A stretch of DNA of 64,000 nt from Candidatus Methanoperedens sp. (GCA_012026835.1 VEPN01000003.1:1-64000), one strand, 5' to 3'; shown: positions 52,496 to 62,030, numbered from the stretch's first letter. Notes: generated by a model not told the origin, from the letters alone. Made by a program: numbers and translations.

Positions 52496-53433
52496 TATTT
52501 AACACCTCTTTGCCTCAATAAGAGGAATATGGCGAAGATTCCCATGATTGCAAATATCGCACCGAATCCCGGAGTCGAAGGTTTTGCCACAGGCATGCCT
52601 GAATCTTCCTGCGCCTTCTTTGCCGCATTGATGCCATCGCTGGTTACTGTCTCAAATGACGGCAGATCAAAAGCATGCCATAGAACCGGAAGGCTATCTC
52701 TTATCGATATTGCTCTTTCAAGGTCTTTTTGCGCAACAGATACATCTCTCCCTTTATCTTTGGCCTGCCTGATGGCACTATCGGCCAGTTTTATCTCGTT
52801 CTTCAGTTTGTCGGCATTTTCAAGCGCTGAAATTGCCTTATCTGGTACATCAGGGGCGATTTTCATATCCAGATTATGGCACTGGCTGCACAGGTCATTG
52901 AACTCGCTGACATTTAAAACCTTGAATTCATGGGGCGTATGGCAGGTATCGCATGTGGGGGCCTGTTTGAGCGCTTTTAACATCTGGTAATGTTTGGAAT
53001 CCTTGAACTCGTTCAATTCTTTTGTATGGCATTTTCCACAGGTTTCAGGCACATTCCTGAAAAAAACAGTGCTGTTTGTTTCAGATTCCCTCGCGACCCC
53101 GATATGCGCTTTCTCTTTTATGTCCGCTGCCGGGTCGCCTCCATGACATTTTTCGCATGTGACATTGAACATGGAATGTTTGGACCTTGTCCACTGTTCA
53201 TAATTGCTCTTTGCGATCTTGTTGATTGTGCTTGCGTGGCATTCCAGAGAGCACGGCACATTAACGTTGCTTGAGAGATGTTTAAGCCTTATCTTGTTAA
53301 ACTCTTGCTCGGTTTCATTAAAAGCCGTAAGTTTTTCATGGCAATCCAGGCATGAATTTTCTGCCAGTGCTGCAGGTATAATGAAAATGGCTATCGATAA
53401 TATCATAAGAACAAATAGGAATCCTGGTCTCAT
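52495..53433 (-). CDS. hexaheme cytochrome c with PGF-CTERM-like anchor
   Basis: 312 residues from ATG 53433 (GGAGG upstream), giving a clean signal peptide (FVLMILSIAIFIIPAALA). Heme sites: CLDCH, CSLECH (CxxxCH), CEKCH, CGKCH, CDTCH and CSQCH. A helical domain follows to LPVLWHAFDL, then STPGFGAIFAIMGIFAIFLL and a basic end, the best match in the window to a PGF-CTERM archaeosortase signal. Paralogous to the products at 9565 and 53494. Confidence 0.88.
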   Translation of the reverse strand: MRPGFLFVLMILSIAIFIIPAALAENSCLDCHEKLTAFNETEQEFNKIRLKHLSSNVNVPCSLECHASTINKIAKSNYEQWTRSKHSMFNVTCEKCHGGDPAADIKEKAHIGVARESETNSTVFFRNVPETCGKCHTKELNEFKDSKHYQMLKALKQAPTCDTCHTPHEFKVLNVSEFNDLCSQCHNLDMKIAPDVPDKAISALENADKLKNEIKLADSAIRQAKDKGRDVSVAQKDLERAISIRDSLPVLWHAFDLPSFETVTSDGINAAKKAQEDSGMPVAKPSTPGFGAIFAIMGIFAIFLLLRQRGVK

Positions 53434-53493
53434 ACTTTCACTTCCTCCAGCAAATAGATTAATCCTGTATAGCATATAAGTTCCCTCTGTTTT

Positions 53494-54444
53494 TTAATGC
53501 CTTTTCAACAAATATGCTACAAACAGGCCCGATACAAGGAGTAACACTTCGAACCCTGAAGTTTTAGGCGGCGGCGCGGTTGCAGTTGCATTCTCCGTCG
53601 GTGTTATTTCGGCCTTCCTGGCATCTGCAATGCCTTGCTGGACTTCGGTTTCGAAATAACTCAAATTAAACCTGTGCCAGACAGAGGGAATATGTTTTAA
53701 TATCGCCCTTGAAGATTCCAGGCTCGCTTCAGCCTCAGTTACATCCTTTCCGGATGCTTTTGCAGAAATAACAGCGCTTCTTGCTTTTGAAATCTCAACC
53801 TGCAATTCACGTACTGAGGATAATGCAGCCTCTGCTCTTTTCGGGACTGAAGGATCGATGCCTGTTATGCGGTTATGGCAGTTACTGCAGAAATCCTCAA
53901 TTTCAGAAGCGGTCAATACCCGCACGCTGTGTGCCTGGTGGCATGTGATACATGCAGGCGCAGGTCCTTCTCCGCCAGCTTCCAGTTTTGTGAAATGCTT
54001 TGAGCTCTTGAATTCCTCAAGTTCTGGTTCATGGCATTGTCCACAGGACTCAGGCGTATTGGTCCGGGCTATGCTTTTATTTGAAAGACCCTTATGAGCC
54101 TCATTTTTCAAAGTTGCCATGGGGTCACCGCCATGACATTTTTCGCATGTCACGTTAAATAGGGCATGTGTTGAAACTGACCACATGGCATAAGTGCTGG
54201 CCGTGGTTTTGTTCAGTTTATCCTCATGACAGACAATAGAACAGGAAATACCGCTTTCAAGATGTTTGATGCGTATATCGACAAATTGCCTGGTCTCTGA
54301 TGTAAACAGCAACTTCCTGTGGCAGTCAGCACAAGAATTATTGAGTTGTTGGGTAGCAGGTGCAACTGCGGGTTGTACTAATAAAAATAATATAGATACA
54401 AAAGCTATTCCGAGAACTATTCCTGAAACGTTTTTGAAATGCAT
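53494..54444 (-). CDS. hexaheme cytochrome c, paralogue
   Basis: 316 residues with AGGAG before ATG 54444 and a signal peptide to about residue 30. Heme sites: CADCH, CSIVCH (CxxxCH), CEKCH, CGQCH, CITCH and CSNCH, at spacings like the two paralogues. The helical domain ends IPSVWHRFNL, and the tail is KTSGFEVLLLVSGLFVAYLL plus KRH, a degenerate PGF-CTERM-like end (SGF instead of PGF). First gene of the eight-gene Rieske/b operon. Confidence 0.87.
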   Translation of the reverse strand: MHFKNVSGIVLGIAFVSILFLLVQPAVAPATQQLNNSCADCHRKLLFTSETRQFVDIRIKHLESGISCSIVCHEDKLNKTTASTYAMWSVSTHALFNVTCEKCHGGDPMATLKNEAHKGLSNKSIARTNTPESCGQCHEPELEEFKSSKHFTKLEAGGEGPAPACITCHQAHSVRVLTASEIEDFCSNCHNRITGIDPSVPKRAEAALSSVRELQVEISKARSAVISAKASGKDVTEAEASLESSRAILKHIPSVWHRFNLSYFETEVQQGIADARKAEITPTENATATAPPPKTSGFEVLLLVSGLFVAYLLKRH

Positions 54445-54680
54445 GAAACTTCTCCTATCATTATTAATGATTTAAGATTCTTAATATTAACAAAATACTT
54501 AAACTTATCCTTAGTTTACCACTGGTTTTTATGGCTATTTTTATAATTGTGAGTATTTATCAAACAGATACAGATAATACTGAATGAAATAGAAGAGATA
54601 TATTTATCCTCTCTGGATACGGGATAATGGCTATAGATGAAGAAAAAAAGGAAAATTAGTTAAAATCCCTTTAACAGCAT

Positions 54681-56480
54681 ATGAAAAACCAGCCTATTTT
54701 TCTCCCCATGTCCATGCGTGAAGCAAAGGAAGCGGGGATCCGGGAATTTGATGTAATATTAGTGACCGGGGATGCCTATGTTGACCATCCGTCGTTCGGC
54801 ACAGCCGTAATCGGGCGGGTGCTGTGGGATGCAGGATATACAGTCGGCATAATAGCCCAGCCTGACTGGAAGGATGTTTCTGATTTTAAGAAAACCGGGA
54901 AGCCACGGTTGTTTTTCGGGGTAACTTCCGGAAATGTTGATTCCCTTGTTAATAATTATACAGCCAGCCTGAAAATCCGAAGCGACGATGTTTACTCACC
55001 CGGAGGAAAAGGCGGACTCAGGCCGAACAGGGCAGCAATAGTCTATTCAGATAAGCTTCATTCGGCCTTTCCTGAAACCCCCATTGTGCTTGGAGGCATC
55101 GAAGCAAGCCTGCGGCGGTTCGCCCACTATGATTACTGGTCAGACAGGGTGCGCCAGTCCATACTTGCCGATGCGCCTGCAGATATGCTTGTTTTCGGGA
55201 TGGGAGAAAGACAGGTGGTTGAGATAGCAAGACGCCTGTCAAATGGCGAGGGCATAAAAAACATCGCAGATATCCCAGGAACCGTCATTAAAATGGAAAT
55301 AGCCAGGTGGCGCTTGATGGATCATGACGGTTATGTCGAAATACCCGGATTTACTGAAGTTTCAAACGATAAGGCTCTTTACGCCAGGGCATTCAAGCTT
55401 CACTATCAGGAGCAGGACCCGGTCAGGGGAAAGCCCGTAGTTCAGCCTCATCCAAAAACAATAATCATCCAGAATAAGCCGGCCATGCCCTTAAGTACGC
55501 CGGAACTTGACCGTGTGTATGAACTGCCATACACAAGGAATCCCCATCCTTCTTATAAAAAACCGATACCTGCGCTTACTCCTGTCAGATTCTCGATAGT
55601 AAGCCACCGGGGATGTTTTGCATCATGCTCTTTTTGCGCCCTGGCACATCACCAGGGAAGGATAGTGCAGAGCCGAAGCATCGAATCCATCGTGCGGGAG
55701 GTAAAGAGGATTACAGGGATGCCAGACTTTAAAGGGATTATACAGGACGTAGGGGGGCCTACAGCCAATATGTATTCCATGAACTGTAAACACTGGGGAA
55801 CAAGAGGCGCATGCGCAGATAAGATATGCATGCATCCGCTATGTAAAAATCTTGAAACAAGCCATCTGCATCAGGTGGAACTCCTGCGCAGACTGAGCGG
55901 GATACCCGGAGTGAAAAAAGTGTTCATCGGTTCAGGGATACGTTACGATCTTGCGCTTGCGGATACATCGGATTATCTTTCAGAGCTTTGCGCCCACCAT
56001 GTCAGCGGGCATCTGAAGGTCGCGCCTGAACATATAGTAATAAGGGTAAACGATATCATGAACAAGCCATCAAAAGAGGTGTTCGAAGAATTCAGGAACC
56101 GGTTTAATGCTGAAAACAGGAAACTTGGGAAACAACAATATATTCTTCCCTACTTCATGTCCGGGCATCCTGGCTGCACTATCAGCGACATGGTTGAACT
56201 TGCAGAATACATACGCGACAATAACCTCTATACCGAACAGGTGCAGGATTTCACGCCCACGCCCATGACCGCTTCAACGTGCATGTATTACACGGGGATA
56301 AATCCTTTCACGATGAAGGAAGTTCATGTTGCAAAAGGCAGGGAAAAGCGGATACAGCGCGCCCTGTTGCAGTACAGGGACGGAAGGAATTACGGATTGA
56401 TCCTTGAAGGGCTAAGGATGGCAGGGAGGGAGGATTTAATCGGCAGTGGGATGAAGTGCCTGGTAAGGAGAAGGCAATGA
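54681..56480 (+). CDS. YgiQ family radical SAM protein
   Basis: 599 residues, close to the usual YgiQ length. The N-terminal domain (REFDVILVTGDAYVDHPSFG) resembles a cobalamin-binding fold. The radical SAM cluster motif is CFASCSFC near residue 312, with extra cysteines in GACADKICMHPLC. The reaction is unknown. Monocistronic, with a TATA-like GATATATTTATC about 75 bp upstream. Confidence 0.92.
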   Translation: MKNQPIFLPMSMREAKEAGIREFDVILVTGDAYVDHPSFGTAVIGRVLWDAGYTVGIIAQPDWKDVSDFKKTGKPRLFFGVTSGNVDSLVNNYTASLKIRSDDVYSPGGKGGLRPNRAAIVYSDKLHSAFPETPIVLGGIEASLRRFAHYDYWSDRVRQSILADAPADMLVFGMGERQVVEIARRLSNGEGIKNIADIPGTVIKMEIARWRLMDHDGYVEIPGFTEVSNDKALYARAFKLHYQEQDPVRGKPVVQPHPKTIIIQNKPAMPLSTPELDRVYELPYTRNPHPSYKKPIPALTPVRFSIVSHRGCFASCSFCALAHHQGRIVQSRSIESIVREVKRITGMPDFKGIIQDVGGPTANMYSMNCKHWGTRGACADKICMHPLCKNLETSHLHQVELLRRLSGIPGVKKVFIGSGIRYDLALADTSDYLSELCAHHVSGHLKVAPEHIVIRVNDIMNKPSKEVFEEFRNRFNAENRKLGKQQYILPYFMSGHPGCTISDMVELAEYIRDNNLYTEQVQDFTPTPMTASTCMYYTGINPFTMKEVHVAKGREKRIQRALLQYRDGRNYGLILEGLRMAGREDLIGSGMKCLVRRRQ

Positions 56481-56518
56481 GGATTTAGACATTTCCTTTC
56501 AGCCTTAACCCTGCCCTT

Positions 56519-56665
56519 TCACTCAGGTTCCAGTGCCTTTATCAATATCCCTTTATTACATAGAGTTTCTCCAATTTCCACGAAATCTTTAAGTTTGAAT
56601 TTTTCCATCAACTCTTTAGGAATTATTATTCTACCATCTGGTGTGATCGGGATTTTTTCAGCCAT
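56519..56665 (-). CDS. AbrB/SpoVT-like DNA-binding protein (orphan)
   Basis: 48 residues: AEKIPITPDGRIIIPKELME begins the swapped-hairpin AbrB fold, followed by FKLKDFVEIGETL. Proteins of this size often act as antitoxins or regulators. No toxin gene is adjacent on either side, so it may be a free-standing regulator or a leftover antitoxin. Small gene between ygiQ and the glycosylation operon. Confidence 0.65.
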   Translation of the reverse strand: MAEKIPITPDGRIIIPKELMEKFKLKDFVEIGETLCNKGILIKALEPE

Positions 56666-56752
56666 GAAGCCGATTTTTAAATCTAAAGGTAATTAAGTAT
56701 TTTGGTGAATTCCAGCATTAACTTTTATATGCTGTGATTACCAGTTAAGGAT

Positions 56753-58066
56753 GTGAAAACTGCAATACTGGGTGGCGGCCTGACGGGAATAACTCTTGCC
56801 CGCCTGCTTCATGAAAAAGGTAACGAGGTCACAATTCTTGAAAGCAATCCTGTCTATGGCGGATTATGCCGCACAATGTGCGATTGTGGCTTTACATTTG
56901 ACATCGGGGGCTCGCATATAATCTTCAGCCGCGATAAAGAAGTCCTTGCCTTCATTCTTGATATGCTGGGCGGGAACAGGCAGCAGAACAAACGGAATAC
57001 CAAGATTTTCTATAAGGGACGGTATGTCAAATATCCGTTTGAGAACGGTTTGTACCAGCTCCCGAAAGAGGATTTGTTTTTTTGCATCAATGAGTTCATA
57101 AAAACCCTTATTGCTGTGGAAAAGGGGCAGGTGCAGGCCCCCCGGAATTTTCGCGAATGGATAAACTATACATTTGGCAAAGGTATTGCGGACTTATATC
57201 TTGTTCCCTATAATGAGAAGATATGGAAATATTCCACAGAACAAATGTCGATGCACTGGGTGGACGGGCGCATTCCCCGCCCCCCTGTGGAGGATGTGAT
57301 AAAGTCTGCCATCGGTATTGAGACAGAAGGATATACCCACCAGGCGATTTTCAATTATCCGGCAAGAGGCGGTATCGAAGCTATGGTAAGGGCTATCGCA
57401 AGACCAATTGAGGATAAAATCCAGACCGGGTTCACTGTATCTTCGGTCGTGAAAGAGAACGGGGTATTCTGGATCGGAAACGGCAAAGAAGCGATCACTG
57501 CCGACCGCTGCATATCAACGATTCCTCTGCATGAGCTTTTTAAATGCCTGGATGATGTCCCCCGGGATGTCATGGGGTCATGCGCCGGCCTGAGGTATAA
57601 TTCGCTTGCCTGCGTATTTCTGGGCATAAGGGGTAAAGTCCCTGGTATTTCATGGTTATACGTCCCTGAAAAGGAGCTGGGGCTTTTCAACAGGATTTCT
57701 TTCCCCTCCAACTACAGCCCATATGTGGCGCCTCCTGGGCACTCTTCAATTCTTGCCGAGATTACGTATCATGAAGGCGACGAGGTATCGGCGATGGCTG
57801 ACGCGGATATAATCGCACATGTTATAGAAGCGCTTGAGAATATGAATATCATAAAGAATGCGAAAGATGTGGTATTCAGCGCTCTCAGGCGGCAAAAATA
57901 TGCATATGTCATCTATGATATCAACTATATGAAAAATATCGCAATAGTGAAAGACTTTTGCAGGAAAAAGGATATCGGGCTTGTGGGACGTTTTGCAGAG
58001 TTTGAATACCTCAATATGGATGGCTGCATCAGGAATGCGATGGACTTTGCGGGGAAACTCGAATGA
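56753..58066 (+). CDS. FAD-dependent UDP-galactopyranose mutase-like protein
   Basis: 437 residues from GTG 56753. The dinucleotide motif is AILGGGLTGITLARLLHEKG, then ESNPVYGGLCRT and FDIGGSHIIF, where UDP-galactopyranose mutases and protoporphyrinogen-oxidase-like amine oxidoreductases agree. VPYNEKIWKY and a central NYPARGGIEAMVRAIA fit this wider family. With two glycosyltransferases in overlapping frames downstream, sugar modification is the likely role; the substrate is unknown. Confidence 0.8.
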   Translation: MKTAILGGGLTGITLARLLHEKGNEVTILESNPVYGGLCRTMCDCGFTFDIGGSHIIFSRDKEVLAFILDMLGGNRQQNKRNTKIFYKGRYVKYPFENGLYQLPKEDLFFCINEFIKTLIAVEKGQVQAPRNFREWINYTFGKGIADLYLVPYNEKIWKYSTEQMSMHWVDGRIPRPPVEDVIKSAIGIETEGYTHQAIFNYPARGGIEAMVRAIARPIEDKIQTGFTVSSVVKENGVFWIGNGKEAITADRCISTIPLHELFKCLDDVPRDVMGSCAGLRYNSLACVFLGIRGKVPGISWLYVPEKELGLFNRISFPSNYSPYVAPPGHSSILAEITYHEGDEVSAMADADIIAHVIEALENMNIIKNAKDVVFSALRRQKYAYVIYDINYMKNIAIVKDFCRKKDIGLVGRFAEFEYLNMDGCIRNAMDFAGKLE

Positions 58067-59040
58067 AAGTAAATATTTTTGTAGAAGATATGCTGTTTTT
58101 TAAATACATTGGATGCGCGACTGCTGCAAAAACGCTTTACAGGCAGCTTTGCCAGAAACCCGGGATGGATGTGTCATGGAATTCAAAAAGCTCGGACTTT
58201 GATATTGTACATTACCACACCTTCGGGCCTTTATCTCTTCTTAACAGAAAATACTCCCGCGGGGTCAAGGTATTGACTGCACATTCCACACCCCGCATCA
58301 ATGTGGGCAACCTTGCATTTTCAAGGACAATCAACCGGTATTACCCCAATTTTTATCGAAATTTTGATCACATCATCAACATATCGGTACCATGCCAGCA
58401 GGAAGTTGAGCAGATAGTGCCCGATATGTCATCATCATTGATCCCCAATGGAATCGACCGGGATTATTTCGTGAGGAATGAAGATAAGCGCGAAAGTTTC
58501 AGGAACAGGTTCGATATCGGAGATGACGAGAAGCTGGTCCTTGCGGTGGCACAGCAGACCCCGCGAAAAGGCATTTACGATTTTATCGCATTATCGAAAA
58601 AATACCCTGGGATAAGGTGGATATGGGTAGGAGGCTTTCCTTATAGCGTGTTCTCAAAAGATTATTTCAAGATAGAGAAGGCAAAAAAACAATGCGGGAA
58701 AAACGCCATATTCACAGGATTCCTTCCTGATATAATAGAAGCATACAGCGGGGCGGATGTATTTCTCATGCCCTCTTATGCTGAGACTTTCGGGCTTGTA
58801 ATACTGGAAGCGCTGTCATGCGGCCTGCCTGTTGTGGCCCGCGGGATTCCGGAATTCAGGGAGATTTTTCCCGGTTCAGTCCAGTTCTTTAACAATATCG
58901 GTGAGGCAGGGGCGCATATTACGGATGATGAGGCTTTACATCGCTTTTCAGGCAAAGCCCGCGACTTTACTGCACAGTACGATATCAAGCAAATTGCTGA
59001 TATGCATTGTGAGCTTTACAGGGAGCTTGTGGAATCATGA
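58063..59040 (+). CDS. GT4-type glycosyltransferase
   Basis: 325 residues of the GT-B fold. The donor-binding half contains LVLAVAQQTPRKGIYDFIAL and the EX7E motif in MPSYAETFGLVILEALSCGL. It begins in the last codon of the FAD protein (ATGA overlap) and overlaps the next gene likewise, so three genes are coupled. Probably transfers a sugar to a lipid or glycan; acceptor unknown. Confidence 0.88.
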   Translation: MKVNIFVEDMLFFKYIGCATAAKTLYRQLCQKPGMDVSWNSKSSDFDIVHYHTFGPLSLLNRKYSRGVKVLTAHSTPRINVGNLAFSRTINRYYPNFYRNFDHIINISVPCQQEVEQIVPDMSSSLIPNGIDRDYFVRNEDKRESFRNRFDIGDDEKLVLAVAQQTPRKGIYDFIALSKKYPGIRWIWVGGFPYSVFSKDYFKIEKAKKQCGKNAIFTGFLPDIIEAYSGADVFLMPSYAETFGLVILEALSCGLPVVARGIPEFREIFPGSVQFFNNIGEAGAHITDDEALHRFSGKARDFTAQYDIKQIADMHCELYRELVES

Positions 59041-59735
59041 TATCCGTAATAGTCCCGACCTACAATGAAGAAGCTGGCATCAAAGCCTGTCTTGTGTCCC
59101 TGTGCCATCAGACACTGCCGAGAAATGAATATGAGATAATCGTGGTGGATGGGAATTCAAAGGACAGGACGCGCGAGATAGCAGAAGAATATGCAGATGA
59201 GGTTTTTATCCAGACAAGCAAGAAAGTAGGGGGCGCAAGGAACGATGGTGTGATGCGCGCAAAAGGGGAAATCGTTGCAACCACGGATGCAGATTGTATT
59301 ATACCACCCGAGTGGCTTGAGATAATAAGGAATAATTTCAAAAAAGGAAATATCGCCCAGCTTTATGGGACTGTCTATCCGATAGAGGAAGGAATAAAAC
59401 ACAAGCTTTCACTCCTGGGTGCGAATACTTTCTCAAGGATCGGCTACTACACGCATACATTGTATTACACTCTGGGATGCAATACCGCATTTGATAAAGA
59501 AATTTTCTTAAAGGCAGGCATGTACAGGTGCATAGATGCAGGTGACGACCTTGAGATAGCGCGCAGGATCAGGAAAATCGGGCGGGTGAAGTTCGATGGC
59601 CGCATGAAAGTAGGTTTCTCAATGCGCAGGTACCAGCAATTCGGCACTTTAAAATCACTTTACGAATGGTTCTATATAGTTGCGCGTGGAGGCGAAGCTT
59701 CAAAATACTCGTATTCAAAACGCAGCTATAAATGA
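59037..59735 (+). CDS. GT2-type glycosyltransferase
   Basis: 232 residues of the GT-A fold: SVIVPTYNEEAGIKACLVSL, VVDGNSKDRTREIA and the metal-binding TDADC. No strong membrane segment is seen, although such enzymes often dock on membranes. It is the last gene of the mutase-like/GT4/GT2 operon. Acceptor unknown. Confidence 0.88.
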   Translation: MISVIVPTYNEEAGIKACLVSLCHQTLPRNEYEIIVVDGNSKDRTREIAEEYADEVFIQTSKKVGGARNDGVMRAKGEIVATTDADCIIPPEWLEIIRNNFKKGNIAQLYGTVYPIEEGIKHKLSLLGANTFSRIGYYTHTLYYTLGCNTAFDKEIFLKAGMYRCIDAGDDLEIARRIRKIGRVKFDGRMKVGFSMRRYQQFGTLKSLYEWFYIVARGGEASKYSYSKRSYK

Positions 59736-59807
59736 CGGTTGAGTGCAGATTTAAATATGAATATTTACCTATCATATAAAAGGATTGAAGATTCAAGAGG
59801 TGATTAA

Positions 59808-60251
59808 ATGAAGGCAATAATAACAATCATTACTTTGGCGTCTATTATAATTACCCTGGGCTGTGTTTCCAATCAGATACGGGAAGAAGATTTAGGCTCC
59901 GATCTGTCTGTAGCCATTGGCCAGGCTGGCGGGGATCAGGCAGGTTTCCAAAAAATCTCATGGAAAGCAAACATCGGGAATTCCAGGAATAAAACTGCCG
60001 AAAATGTCAGCGTAAATGTCATCCTGCACCCGGAGGTTGTTTCAAGACTGGCCTCGGTGGAAGGAAATAACGTATTGCTTGGGGACCTGAAGTCTGGAAC
60101 CGGCGCTGGATTCAACGGAACTGCAACATTCAATTCAACCGGCCTCAGTAAGCAGGATATAGCTGCATGGGAGCCTCTCGTGAAGATAAAAGTGGCATGG
60201 ACAGAGGAAGGAAGAGTGATGGAGAAAATACTTCCGGAGGCGGAAAAATGA
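59808..60251 (+). CDS. predicted lipoprotein-like envelope protein
   Basis: 147 residues. An N-terminal hydrophobic segment ends in TLGC at residues 16-19, a lipobox-like site with Cys19. The rest is a beta-rich domain (WKANIGNSRNKTAENVSVNV, with LLGDLKSGTGAGFNGTATF) like small immunoglobulin-type or CARDB-like modules. AGAGGTGATTAA precedes the ATG. It is followed by a membrane protein gene after 17 bp. Function unknown. Confidence 0.7.
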   Translation: MKAIITIITLASIIITLGCVSNQIREEDLGSDLSVAIGQAGGDQAGFQKISWKANIGNSRNKTAENVSVNVILHPEVVSRLASVEGNNVLLGDLKSGTGAGFNGTATFNSTGLSKQDIAAWEPLVKIKVAWTEEGRVMEKILPEAEK

Positions 60252-60268
60252 ATTCAGGCGAATACTAA

Positions 60269-60940
60269 ATGAGTGGCAACAGGAAAATCTCACTGGTTCT
60301 TGCATGCCTCTCACTTGCGGTATCGTTGCTGGTTTCCTTATATATCACAAGCTTCCAGTACTCTCCTGTAATTGTTCTTTTCCCGTTTATTTCCCTGGCA
60401 GGAGCGATAGGGATACTTTTAAGGAACAAGCATTTGCTGATCGCATCGACTCTTGTATCCCTTGTGATTACAACTCTTGGGATAATGACCGTTGGCGGGC
60501 TGCTTGCCGCATCTTCCCTGCCTCTTATAATCTCGACTTTTGTATATCCTGGCGATTCCCGGAAGGCGGAAGTTGATGAGAAAGTAAAAAAGAAAATAAT
60601 AATAACACTGGCAGCATCCGTTCTCATAGCTTTGTTTGCAAGTTTGGCTGAAACATCATGGCTGTATGATAAATATATTTCTATGGGCTTGCTTCTCTCT
60701 GATTTTGAATTCATATTCCTGTTTTTGCTTCTTATAACCCTGCCTTTGATGGGGATTGCAGGAGTGATGGGCGGGAACAAAGATTTTTTGAACACCGCCG
60801 CAGCAATATCCATAGTTCCGGCCATATTTATGGGATTACTCACAGAAAGTTTTCTGTTTCCCGTCTCTTGCACGCTGCTTGTTATTTCCGCTTTTCTTTA
60901 CGAGAGTGAAATAGGCAAGGAGCTAAAAAATAAACAATAA
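60269..60940 (+). CDS. hypothetical polytopic membrane protein
   Basis: 223 residues with about seven predicted membrane helices. A loop of charged residues (PGDSRKAEVDEKVKKK) lies between helices 4 and 5 and a basic tail (ESEIGKELKNKQ) ends it. It follows the predicted lipoprotein gene by 17 bp. No family recognised. Confidence 0.65.
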   Translation: MSGNRKISLVLACLSLAVSLLVSLYITSFQYSPVIVLFPFISLAGAIGILLRNKHLLIASTLVSLVITTLGIMTVGGLLAASSLPLIISTFVYPGDSRKAEVDEKVKKKIIITLAASVLIALFASLAETSWLYDKYISMGLLLSDFEFIFLFLLLITLPLMGIAGVMGGNKDFLNTAAAISIVPAIFMGLLTESFLFPVSCTLLVISAFLYESEIGKELKNKQ

Positions 60941-60971
60941 AGCCATGTTTTAAGAGAACTGCGCGGATTCA

Positions 60972-62030
60972 TTAGATCGAATAGCACCATCCTGACGTAT
61001 CTGCCTTCTCTCCATATTGCAATGCTGTTATCTCATCATATAATCTCTGCGAGAGTGTTCCAATCTTCCCGCCGTTTATTGTAATTTTTTCGCTCTCATG
61101 CTGTATCCAGCCGACGGGTGAGATTACAGCGGCTGTGCCTGTTCCGAAAGCCTCCTTTAACCTGCCTTCGTTTGATGCCAGCAGCACCTCATCTATTGAA
61201 ATCCTGCGCTCAACTACATCCATGTCCCACTTCTTTGCCAGGTGGATTACCGTGTTGCGCGTCACTCCTTCCAGTATAGTGCCCCCCAGTGCTGGCGTTA
61301 TTAATTCATTGTCTATACGGAAAAAGACATTCATGGCTCCCGACTCTTCGATATATTTCCTTTCCAGCCCGTCAAGCCACAGTACCTGTGTAAATCCTTT
61401 CTTTTTTGCTTCCTGAGCAGGCAGGAGGCTTGATGCATAGTTGGCAGGCGTTTTTGCCGCCCCAAGACCTCCTTTTGCGGCACGTATATATTCGCCTGAT
61501 GTCACAAGTTTTACCGGGTTGATGCCTTCTTTATAATACGACCCGACAGGAGACGTTATTATCATGAAGCGGTAAGTGTCTGCGATCTTTACGCCGAGGA
61601 AATTGTCAGATGCAAAAACAAAGGGGCGGATGTAGAGGGAGTTGCCTTTCTTTTTCGGTATCCACTCCTTATCCAGCACGGTCAGTTCTTTTAATGCCGT
61701 GATAAATACATCATAACTTACTTCAGGGATGCACAGCCTCTGGCAGGATTTATTTAGTCTCTCATGATATTTCTCAGGGCGGAATACATTCACCCTGTTT
61801 CCTGCCCTGAATGCCTTGAGTCCTTCAAAGACGACCTGCCCGTAGTGCAGTGAACATAAAGACGGGTATATCTCGATTTTCCCGAACGGGATAATCTCAG
61901 GTGATACCCATTCCCCATTCCTGTACTCCATGCTGAACATATGGTCTGAGAAAACCTCGCCGAACCCCAGTTTCTCAAAGTCTGTTTCATTCATTCTGCT
62001 ATGATGGGTCTTCGTAATTTTAATTTTCAT
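60972..62030 (-). CDS. ilvE: branched-chain amino acid aminotransferase
   Basis: 352 residues, class IV PLP-dependent fold, group II length. It has LHYGQVVFEGLKAFR, the Lys-bearing GLGAAKTPANYASSLLPAQE, YIEESGAMNVFF and GTGTAAVISPVG. It makes Val, Leu and Ile from their keto acids. Convergent with the membrane protein gene. The start has GGAGGTATCATA upstream. Confidence 0.94.
   Translation of the reverse strand: MKIKITKTHHSRMNETDFEKLGFGEVFSDHMFSMEYRNGEWVSPEIIPFGKIEIYPSLCSLHYGQVVFEGLKAFRAGNRVNVFRPEKYHERLNKSCQRLCIPEVSYDVFITALKELTVLDKEWIPKKKGNSLYIRPFVFASDNFLGVKIADTYRFMIITSPVGSYYKEGINPVKLVTSGEYIRAAKGGLGAAKTPANYASSLLPAQEAKKKGFTQVLWLDGLERKYIEESGAMNVFFRIDNELITPALGGTILEGVTRNTVIHLAKKWDMDVVERRISIDEVLLASNEGRLKEAFGTGTAAVISPVGWIQHESEKITINGGKIGTLSQRLYDEITALQYGEKADTSGWCYSI

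Noticed and set aside
56519-56665. Toxin-antitoxin pair with the AbrB-like protein
   Set aside because: No PIN, MazF or other toxin-like frame is found on either side, so only an orphan AbrB-like gene is reported.
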